Source: Pullulanibacillus pueri (lineage in GTDB: Bacteria; Bacillota; Bacilli; Bacillales; Sporolactobacillaceae). Taken from it: 64,000 bases of DNA. The stretch covers positions 1 through 64,000 of the forward strand of contig NZ_BMFV01000007.1 of assembly GCF_014639255.1 (NCBI RefSeq), read 5' to 3'. The notes below the pieces were generated by a model, which searched no databases, had not been told where the DNA came from, and saw nothing but the letters and a program-made list of their open reading frames with translations. Numbering within the stretch: position 1 is the stretch's first letter; every line of letters begins with the position of its first letter. Made by a program: the position numbers and the translations under genes. Of this stretch, positions 54,031 through 60,502 are shown piece by piece.

Positions 54031-54474
54031 TTACTCAAGTTTTTGAGCATAAAAACTCATCTTCTTAAGTAATGTCATCAATTCCTGCTTCTCTTCATCT
54101 GTTACTCCTTCTAACAACCGAGTAAGGACCTCTTGGTGCTTGGGAAAAATGGTTTCCATCAGTTCATGACCTTGTTCTGTTATGCCAGCATAAATCACTC
54201 GACGATCATCCGGACATGGTCTTCTCCTGATATAGCCCTTCTTTTCTAACTTATCAATAACATAAGTCATACTGCCACTTGCTAAAAGGACGCGCCCACC
54301 TATTTGCTGAATGGGTTGCTCTCCTTTATTATAAAGCAATTCAAGGACACCAAATTCAGTCGTATTTAACCCATAACTCCGAATATCTTTGGCCACCTTA
54401 TCCGCAATCGTGCGGTGAGCTCGTGTAAGAATAACAAATAATTTAAGAGAAAGAGCCTCGTTTTGTTCTACCAT
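54031..54474 (-). CDS. MarR-family quinone/electrophile-responsive repressor, MhqR-like
   Basis: A 147-residue MarR-type winged-helix repressor: FVILTRAHRTIADKVAKDI, NTTEFGVLELLYNKGEQPIQ, ASGSMTYVIDKLEKKGYIRR and PDDRRVIYAGIT. It lacks the single conserved sensing Cys found in OhrR near the N-terminus. The similarity of both operators to the MhqR box argues for MhqR, which in B. subtilis controls quinone detoxification genes. ATG 54474 fits the promoter: the predicted transcript start at about 54507 leaves a 33-nt leader, whereas a frame reaching 54552 would run over the promoter. Confidence 0.85.
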   Translation of the reverse strand: MVEQNEALSLKLFVILTRAHRTIADKVAKDIRSYGLNTTEFGVLELLYNKGEQPIQQIGGRVLLASGSMTYVIDKLEKKGYIRRRPCPDDRRVIYAGITEQGHELMETIFPKHQEVLTRLLEGVTDEEKQELMTLLKKMSFYAQKLE

Positions 54475-54496
54475 TCGCTTCTCAACCCTTTTATAT

Positions 54497-54542
54497 ATCT
54501 TGAATTCGAGATAATTATAGCATTGTCCATTTCCACTGTCAA
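54497..54542 (-). promoter_or_regulatory. mhqR-type promoter with operator over the start site
   Basis: On the reverse strand TTGACA (54537-54542), 17 bp, TATAAT (54514-54519): a perfect sigma-A promoter. ATCTCGAATTCAAGAT (54497-54512) directly downstream covers the transcription start and matches the operator at 54001, indicating autorepression. Confidence 0.85.
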
Positions 54543-54611
54543 CTTCTATCATTTACTAATAAGAATAAGATAATTCAAATCAAGACATGATAAAAAAAGG
54601 AGGTGATTGCA

Positions 54612-54875
54612 TTGCCAAGTCCATATCTTTGCCCAAATTGCAAAACCAACAAAACCCGGTTCAATATCATAGAACAAAAGCCCAAAAGTGTAAAAATGAA
54701 TCCACAAACAGGCGAAGTTCTTGAAGAATTTGGTGAAGATAACCTAGGCCCTTTTCATTTACCTTATCGCGGCCCAGAACGAAAGGTCCAATGCGGTGTC
54801 TGTGGTCTTGTAGAAGATGAACAAGCTTTCATAAAGCGCGCGGAATATATGAATAATCAAAAGAAAAGTTTCTAA
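54612..54875 (+). CDS. Small zinc-ribbon protein
   Basis: An 87-residue protein with two Cys pairs, YLCPNCKTNKT near the start and QCGVCGLVED in the second half, enough for one zinc ribbon. The opening MPSPYLCPNCKTNKTRFNII and the middle GPFHLPYRGPERKVQ are conserved-looking. I do not recognise a named family. The start is TTG at 54612 because AGGAGGTGA lies 5 nt before it; a GTG at 54603 overlaps that site. It is monocistronic. Confidence 0.75.
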   Translation: MPSPYLCPNCKTNKTRFNIIEQKPKSVKMNPQTGEVLEEFGEDNLGPFHLPYRGPERKVQCGVCGLVEDEQAFIKRAEYMNNQKKSF

Positions 54876-54990
54876 CCTACAAGTCCCCTTTTACTGGGGA
54901 TTTTTCTGTGTTCTTTTATAGTTTTCCTTAAATTTATGGAGAGAATGATGGGTAAGCTATGAAAAAACGAAGGGATATAGGTGAATCCAT

Positions 54991-55551
54991 ATGAAACGTT
55001 ATATAACTGTACTGGCGTTATTCTCTCTCCTGATTGGATGGTTCGAATGGAAGGCCCCTCTTACTTATGCTTTCGATCCAAAACATGATGTTATTGCAAG
55101 TCACTCACTGACTAACTTACACCAACTTATTGCAAGTTCCGATCTCATTGCCTATGGCAGCTTTGGTGAGGTTCATCAAACCTTTAAAACCCCCCATCAT
55201 ATTCAACAAGGAGCTTTAGTCAATTTTACTCAAGCCTTTCATGTGCTACGCCCCTTCAAAGGTCAAGGCATTCAAAACGTCTACCTTTTTGGGACGGAGA
55301 TTGATCCACAGCCGCAGGCGCATGATCCCATCAACCTAATATACACCGGACCGCTCACAAGTGAAAATGAATATGTTTGTTTTTTTAAAAGACTAGCAGG
55401 TACCCCTTATTACATTTTAAATGGGGGCTGGAGCGGCGTGTATCCCTTTATAAATGGAAAAACATTAGCTTTAGCTGATGCCGGTATCACTAGTCTTGAT
55501 CAACTAACCCTTTCAGAATTGCAAAAAAAGCTTCAGGAACATGGTTTATAA
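54991..55551 (+). CDS. Hypothetical secreted protein
   Basis: A 186-residue protein with a signal peptide (about 1-27, hydrophobic core VLALFSLLIGWF, likely cut after TYA). The mature part has SDLIAYGSFGEVHQTFKT, then VNFTQAFHVLRPFKGQ and PYYILNGGWSGVYPF, a small beta-rich domain I cannot assign. AGGTGA precedes the ATG. It overlaps the 3' end of the convergent 55546 gene by 6 bp. Confidence 0.7.
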   Translation: MKRYITVLALFSLLIGWFEWKAPLTYAFDPKHDVIASHSLTNLHQLIASSDLIAYGSFGEVHQTFKTPHHIQQGALVNFTQAFHVLRPFKGQGIQNVYLFGTEIDPQPQAHDPINLIYTGPLTSENEYVCFFKRLAGTPYYILNGGWSGVYPFINGKTLALADAGITSLDQLTLSELQKKLQEHGL

Positions 55552-55743
55552 TGTCAGAAACTTGATCAACACATAAATAAAATAAGGGATCGCGAAAAAG
55601 AGAACACATTTAAAAAGAGCATCAGACAGGCGCCCTACTAAACGTTCAGGATCCCAATTTTTAATGGCTTCAATTTTATTCTTCAAATGTGCCGATCGTG
55701 TTACTGTTGTGGTCTTTTGTATACTATATTTTTCCGCAAGCAT
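55546..55743 (-). CDS. Small single-helix membrane protein, unknown
   Basis: A 65-residue protein: a charged N-terminal part (TRSAHLKNKIEAIKNW) and one C-terminal transmembrane helix (about 42-63, LFKCVLFFAIPYFIYVLIKF). GGGGGA lies 8 nt before the ATG. I do not recognise the family. Confidence 0.55.
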   Translation of the reverse strand: MLAEKYSIQKTTTVTRSAHLKNKIEAIKNWDPERLVGRLSDALFKCVLFFAIPYFIYVLIKFLTL

Positions 55744-55830
55744 AGTAAAATCCCCCTACCAAATCGTTTTAATAGAGTCTATGCTTGTCCTCTTCCTTTT
55801 ATGAATCGTAATCTCTGATAAAAAAGATAA

Positions 55831-56125
55831 GCGGCTGGGATCTAACGCTTTCACTCACAGAAAAAATCCGTACATTCAATTTGAATGAACGGATTTTTTC
55901 TTTATTCTTGGCATGTGGTGCATCGCTCCATTAAACCACTTCGCGTTCGACGGGTAAGGCTTTCGGCTCACCTTGGAATAGGTCTTTTAATACTTGAAAA
56001 GTGGGTCTTTGGACGCCTGCTGCGCCTATTGGAGTGCCTCATTTTCTCAACACGCTCCGCTTCCTGCTCCATCTTTGCACTAGCATTGTCCGTATTTGTA
56101 TTCATTATTTTATTGTGTCACGGTA
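55831..56125 (-). repeat. Dispersed intergenic repeat, diverged copy F (reverse)
   Basis: It begins GGCTGGGATC, has the hairpin AGAAAAAATCCGTACATTC / GAATGAACGGATTTTTTCT (about 55863-55902), and then follows copy A reversed: GCATGTGGTGCATCGCTCC, ACTTCGCG, CATTGTCCGTATTTGTAT and TTCATTATTTTATTGTGTC. It ends close to the stop of the 2Duf-type gene. Confidence 0.75.
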
Positions 56126-56131
56126 TCTTTT

Positions 56132-56992
56132 TTACTTTAAGTAGGGCTCGAGTTGCTTATTCATATTATCAATGGTCTGCGCTTGCTGTTTAAATAAATT
56201 TTTTGCCTCTTGATTTTCTGTATCTAATGCATACATATCCAAATCGGCCTTGATCTTTTTTAGTTGTGCTGCAACGATTTTTCTTTCATTTGAAGGTTGT
56301 TCATTTTTTTGATCATTTTTAAGATCTACATACAAGTTTCCTTTTGAATCGATTTGTGCAATATAAACATCTTTAAAATCTATTGCACCTTGCTTTTGTA
56401 CTTCTCCATATAGCCATTCTTTGGTGTATCCAAACTGCTCCAGCGCCTTATCCTGGACTTGACCATCTCTAATTAACACGTAGGGTCGTTTTTCCTGTTC
56501 TAAAGTCATTCCAAGAATTTTTGGAGTAATAGGCTGTTGATCACTTTTCTTCATGACACTCATTTTTCCATTGGTTTCGAATACAGCAAGTTCAACATCA
56601 GAAAGCTTAAAGGCATTTTGTTCTCGCAAATTTAACATTAATTGTTCAACACTCAGCTTTGATTTTTTTAGATTTTTCTCATTAACCTGACCGTTTTCTA
56701 TAATAACCGTGGGTTTGCCTCCAATAAGCGTGGCAAAGCTTCTTGATTTTAATGTCATAAAGGCGAATATTATAGGTATAATTCCCCACACAAGGAGCGA
56801 CATAATACCGCTTGTGATTTTCACACTAGGGTTTACCGATAAATTGGCAGCGATCGAACCGATGGTAATCCCAACAACATAATCGAAAAATGTGAGCTGA
56901 GAAATTTGTTGCTTTCCGAGCATGCGACAGATAATAAACAAAAAAACAAACGCAATCAAAGACCTCAATAGGATTAGAAGATATTCTGGCAT
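56132..56992 (-). CDS. 2Duf-type membrane protein (DUF421/YetF fused to a DUF1657 helix pair)
   Basis: A 286-residue protein. Three N-terminal hydrophobic helices (about 5-80) and a DUF421 domain (about 85-215, with LIGGKPTVIIENGQVNEKNLKKSKL and PYVLIRDGQVQDKAL) are followed by a C-terminal segment (about 235-285: QLKKIKADLDMYALDT, then AKNLFKQQAQTIDNMNKQL). That tail lines up with the stand-alone DUF1657 protein at 57489. This fused order is that of 2Duf, an inner-membrane spore protein linked to high wet-heat resistance in spoVA2mob strains. No spoVA genes are in this window. Confidence 0.8.
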   Translation of the reverse strand: MPEYLLILLRSLIAFVFLFIICRMLGKQQISQLTFFDYVVGITIGSIAANLSVNPSVKITSGIMSLLVWGIIPIIFAFMTLKSRSFATLIGGKPTVIIENGQVNEKNLKKSKLSVEQLMLNLREQNAFKLSDVELAVFETNGKMSVMKKSDQQPITPKILGMTLEQEKRPYVLIRDGQVQDKALEQFGYTKEWLYGEVQKQGAIDFKDVYIAQIDSKGNLYVDLKNDQKNEQPSNERKIVAAQLKKIKADLDMYALDTENQEAKNLFKQQAQTIDNMNKQLEPYLK

Positions 56993-57093
56993 GGTAAGGT
57001 TCCTCCAAAAATTGTCTTGTTCTTATTCATCATTCTTTATTATTTGGACATCCTAAGAAAAAGATACATTGACAATATAAGGAGGTTCTTCTC

Positions 57094-57447
57094 ATGCCCC
57101 ACAAATACTTATCCCGAGTGACCTTAGCTTTTATGGTCCTGTTATTATTCGTACCACCGGTAGCCCATGCCAAGCAAGAAAAGCAAATCTTTCTCATTCT
57201 CACTGAAATTCAAGAAAATGTTTCAGTGAAAAACTGGGATGCTGCCGAACAATATGCTGAGAAGTTAGAAAGGCACTATAAAGATAAACAATGGAAATAC
57301 CAACTCATGGGAGATAAAGAAGAATACGAAACGGCAGCAAATGATATCCAGCAAATCAAAGCGGCCATTGCGGTCAAAGACCATAAACAGGCCACTATAC
57401 TCCTCACTCATTTAAGGACCCTCTTAAAACAAATCTATAAAATGTAG
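57094..57447 (+). CDS. DUF4363-family secreted protein
   Basis: A 117-residue protein with a cleavable signal (about 1-26, ending PVAHA-K) and a helical DUF4363-type domain (ILTEIQENVSVKNWDAAEQY, then KAAIAVKDHKQATILLTHL). In Bacilli DUF4363 genes are neighbours of DUF421 (YetF) genes; here it is divergent from the 2Duf-type gene. Function unknown; a spore or envelope role is likely from context. AAGGAGG precedes the ATG. Confidence 0.78.
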   Translation: MPHKYLSRVTLAFMVLLLFVPPVAHAKQEKQIFLILTEIQENVSVKNWDAAEQYAEKLERHYKDKQWKYQLMGDKEEYETAANDIQQIKAAIAVKDHKQATILLTHLRTLLKQIYKM

Positions 57448-57490
57448 AAAAAAACCATCCATTGTAACGTGTGTAACGTGGATGGTTTTT
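57448..57490. terminator. Bidirectional terminator between convergent genes
   Basis: AAAAACCATCCA (57450-57461) and TGGATGGTTTTT (57479-57490) form a 12-bp perfect stem with A/T runs on both sides, serving the DUF4363 and DUF1657 genes. Confidence 0.85.
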
Positions 57491-57716
57491 ACGATTGCTT
57501 TTGTGGCGCAGGCTGAGTTTTAAATTGAGGTTCTTCCTTTTCAATTTGCAATAAACGTGTCTCCAATGATGTAATCACCTGATCCGAATCAGTACAGGCC
57601 TGCTTAAAACAGTTTTGTACCTTTTCGTCTTTGGTTTCATAGGAAAAAAGCTCCAAGCTCGCCTGAACACTTTTTAAGGTTGCAATCGTCGACTTTAATT
57701 GTTGAGCAACCGTCAT
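57489..57716 (-). CDS. DUF1657-family protein
   Basis: A 75-residue helical protein: MTVAQQLKSTIATLKSVQAS, LELFSYETKDEKVQNCFKQA and a Pro/Gln-rich tail. DUF1657 proteins are encoded in spoVA2mob-type operons and near other spore genes. The nearby 2Duf-type protein ends in the same helix pair. I chose ATG 57716 (residues before it are not conserved in style); ATG 57737 is possible. Confidence 0.8.
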   Translation of the reverse strand: MTVAQQLKSTIATLKSVQASLELFSYETKDEKVQNCFKQACTDSDQVITSLETRLLQIEKEEPQFKTQPAPQKQS

Positions 57717-57770
57717 TTCCTCACGTCCCTTCATCATTTAATATGTTCTAAAGGACGTTTTTTAATCTTT

Positions 57771-58148
57771 CTATATATTAACATTTAATTGCTGTTCAAT
57801 GGTTTCTAAAACATAGCCGATGGAGCTTATTGTGTTCAAAAAACGTTTACGCCGAGTATCCTTTTGAAATGAAGTGACAGAAACAATGGTTAAATTATCA
57901 TAAGTATCTTCAATTTGCTTTAGATAAATGTATTTTGGCTGCTCTGAAGTCATCCAATCGCTCACTAAATCCTTCCATTCGTCCACAACCTTTAATACTT
58001 CATCCGCAAAAGGCTTGACTTCCCCATAAAAATCCATTTCGTACCCTTCACTTCGTGTTCGGAGGACAAACTGATCTTTCGCTTGTTGATTGAATGCTGT
58101 TAATTGTCGGTTCAATTCTAGTAACCGCCGTTTTTTTTCTATGTCCAC
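57771..58148 (-). CDS. YppE-like DUF1798 protein
   Basis: A 125-residue all-helical protein (DUF1798/YppE type), of normal length. It keeps DFYGEVKPFADEVLKVVDEW, PKYIYLKQIEDTYDNLTIVS and FNT/FLNTISSIGYVLETIEQQL. In B. subtilis yppE is close to ponA-recU, as here. Function unknown. GTG 58148 with GGAGGTG 7 nt upstream is the best start; two further in-frame GTG codons lie in that site. Confidence 0.75.
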   Translation of the reverse strand: MDIEKKRRLLELNRQLTAFNQQAKDQFVLRTRSEGYEMDFYGEVKPFADEVLKVVDEWKDLVSDWMTSEQPKYIYLKQIEDTYDNLTIVSVTSFQKDTRRKRFLNTISSIGYVLETIEQQLNVNI

Positions 58149-58199
58149 GACTGTCACCTCCACCTCTATCCTACCAAAAAACGACGTCTCTTTTCTACT

Positions 58200-58529
58200 T
58201 TAAGTAAACAAAGGCGTTACTTTTGAAGTTCTTTTATTTTTCTTTTCACTGCGTGAGGGGATGTCTAGATCGACTTGATGGAGATCGCTTGAGACATTCT
58301 CGACCCGGGAAAGTTCTGATTCAATGTGAAGGATATGAGCATCTATACTTTTGATCACTTGATAAATTTCTTCTAATTCACGTCGATGCTCGAGAATTTG
58401 CAAACTCACAATTTCATCAGCCTTGCTAGAAACTTTACGGTCAATTTGCTCTATTTTATTTTCTAGAGATTCAAGCTTATGAGTAAATACCTCTTTTGAA
58501 ATGCCTTGATCTGGGAAATTCTTAGCCAC
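58200..58529 (-). CDS. Hypothetical coiled-coil protein
   Basis: A 109-residue protein dominated by a coiled coil (about 12-78: FTHKLESLENKIEQIDRKV, LEEIYQVIKSIDAHILHIES) with a basic tail (EKKNKRTSKVT). The start is GTG at 58529 with GAGAGGAAG. It lies between the yppE- and yppC-like genes, in the place of the small ypp genes of Bacillus, but I cannot equate it with one. Confidence 0.65.
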   Translation of the reverse strand: MAKNFPDQGISKEVFTHKLESLENKIEQIDRKVSSKADEIVSLQILEHRRELEEIYQVIKSIDAHILHIESELSRVENVSSDLHQVDLDIPSRSEKKNKRTSKVTPLFT

Positions 58530-58733
58530 CGCAATCTTCCTCTCATCATTAGGATTTAAATACTATATTCGCGGTTTTTTCTTTCCTCCCTTCACACCTG
58601 ACAAAAGAAGTGCCCATTCTGCAAAGCTTGTCTTTTTTCTGCAATTTCATTAGAAAACTTGGCTTATCGCCACCTTAATGGCGAAAGCCTTAGTTGCACT
58701 TATAAGGGCTTCCTTTTTGTTCCTTTTTTGACG

Positions 58734-59717
58734 TTATGACCAAAAAGAAACCCATTTATTGAGCAACCGCCTCTTTTTAAAATAGGGTGATAATCTTTTT
58801 GCCGGCTGTTGAGGCTCCGCAAACCATTGCCCTAAAATCTTTCCTTTAAACCACTCTTGCACCTCACTGCGTTTATGCCTGATCTCCTGCCCCACTTCCC
58901 TTAATCCCGGCTTCCAATCAGGTTTAGTTTGATGGGGTAAAAATTGTTCATAATCACTTCTAGAGCCCGTATGAGCAACTGTGAAGGCGAATTCCTGAAT
59001 TGCTCGAGACTGTGTACTTTTAAAGAGTAAACTATGCAAATTTTTTCCTAACTCGATGCGTTCATTAACCGCCTGAAAATGACTGACAGGATATCCGTAA
59101 AGCTCGCCGTGGAGTGTAGGAAATACAACCACATTCAGTTTAAGTACTTCTTGACTAAAAAAAAGCATTGTATTAAATACACTCTGCTGAAAAAAATGAT
59201 GTTTTAAAACAGGTCTCTCAATAAGTTGTTGTTCGTTTATGATCTGTGCCTTGTACAAACGCTCTCCGTCTTTTTCTTTCCAATACCTTTCCCACTCTGC
59301 TTCTATAAAAATGGAAACGCCAAAAGCTTTTAGTAGATAAAACATTGGCTTTTTCTCTTGTTTTGACAAAGCATAAACTAAAAGTTGAGGATAAGTGTCT
59401 TCAAAAATGAGCCAATTGGGGCGCTCATAAGTATGAAACAAGGTTTGCCTAAAAGGCGCTCGTAACCACTGAAGAAAAGGTTCATTCCATAAATCGGTCA
59501 TATTCCATCCGGCATTTCGAGAGACCATACTGGCCAGCAAGGACCACGTTATTTCAGGGTGCTGAAGATAATAAGTAAGGTAGCTCTTTGTTCTTGAAAC
59601 ATTATCTCGATTATTAATCCGTGTCTTGCCTCTAATGATGTCAATATATTTATGATCCTCAATCGTAAGGACGATACGCTTTCTACGTTTTTGACATTCT
59701 GTTGGTGTTTTAATCAT
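58734..59717 (-). CDS. YppC-like DUF2515 protein
   Basis: A 327-residue protein of the DUF2515 family. It opens after a basic start with DNVSRTKSYLTYYLQHPEITWSL and continues ASMVSRNAGWNMTDLW, FLFHTYERPNWLIFEDTYPQL, and late AHTGSRSDYEQFLP. The family is restricted to Bacilli and lies next to recU, divergent from it, as in B. subtilis. Its function is unknown. AAGGTGA precedes the ATG. Confidence 0.88.
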   Translation of the reverse strand: MIKTPTECQKRRKRIVLTIEDHKYIDIIRGKTRINNRDNVSRTKSYLTYYLQHPEITWSLLASMVSRNAGWNMTDLWNEPFLQWLRAPFRQTLFHTYERPNWLIFEDTYPQLLVYALSKQEKKPMFYLLKAFGVSIFIEAEWERYWKEKDGERLYKAQIINEQQLIERPVLKHHFFQQSVFNTMLFFSQEVLKLNVVVFPTLHGELYGYPVSHFQAVNERIELGKNLHSLLFKSTQSRAIQEFAFTVAHTGSRSDYEQFLPHQTKPDWKPGLREVGQEIRHKRSEVQEWFKGKILGQWFAEPQQPAKRLSPYFKKRRLLNKWVSFWS

Positions 59718-59828
59718 TAATTCACCTTACTTGTCATAAGACTGTGCATCTTTTTTGGGTCTATGTGAAACCTTCTCCTTTATTTTTGCGTTATAATAAA
59801 ATGAATACCTATTTAAAGGAGAAAGGAT

Positions 59829-60431
59829 ATGGCCATTCATTATCCAAACGGAAAAAAATTCATAGAGCACCAAGCGCTAGCAAAAGCTAAGAAAGTTAAG
59901 CAGACTACTTACGGTAATCGTGGGATGACTTTAGAAGAAGATCTTAATATCACTAATAAATATTATCGGGATCATGAGATTGCACTCATACATAAAAAAC
60001 CCACACCCTTGCAAATTGTCAATGTTGAATATCCCAAACGCAGCGCAGCCAAAATCACTGAAGCTTATTTTAAAAAGCCATCTACCACTGATTACAACGG
60101 CGTTTATAAAGGGAAATATATTGACTTTGAAGCAAAAGAAACGCAGAATAAAACAGCACTTCCTATGCAAAACTTTCACGACCACCAAATTGAGCATATG
60201 CGTCAAGTGAAACAGCATAACGGTATTGCTTTTATTATTGTCAAATTTTCTAATGTTAATGAAGTGTATTTTCTCGATTCAGAGTTTTTATTACAGTATT
60301 GGTGGGAACAAATAAATGGAGGACGAAAATCAATCCCTAAGGAAGTTTTTGAAAACAAAGGTTATCTAATAAAAAATAGCTATAGACCACGACTTGACTA
60401 TATTCAAATCATAGATAAAATCTATTTGTAG
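59829..60431 (+). CDS. recU: Holliday junction resolvase
   Basis: A 200-residue RecU, which cuts four-way DNA junctions during recombination and chromosome segregation. The restriction-endonuclease-like core is [22 protein letters not shown], with the catalytic Asp, Glu and Lys. The N-terminal flexible part ([11 protein letters not shown]...[13 protein letters not shown]) and the [16 protein letters not shown] strand are as in the B. subtilis protein. It is followed 71 nt later by ponA, the conserved recU-ponA operon. Confidence 0.96.
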   Translation: MAIHYPNGKKFIEHQALAKAKKVKQTTYGNRGMTLEEDLNITNKYYRDHEIALIHKKPTPLQIVNVEYPKRSAAKITEAYFKKPSTTDYNGVYKGKYIDFEAKETQNKTALPMQNFHDHQIEHMRQVKQHNGIAFIIVKFSNVNEVYFLDSEFLLQYWWEQINGGRKSIPKEVFENKGYLIKNSYRPRLDYIQIIDKIYL

Positions 60432-60502
60432 CCACAAAATAAATTTTTTATACGAATAGAATTACTTGAATAGTTTTGCCTACCGGAAAGGTTGGAGAAG
60501 AT

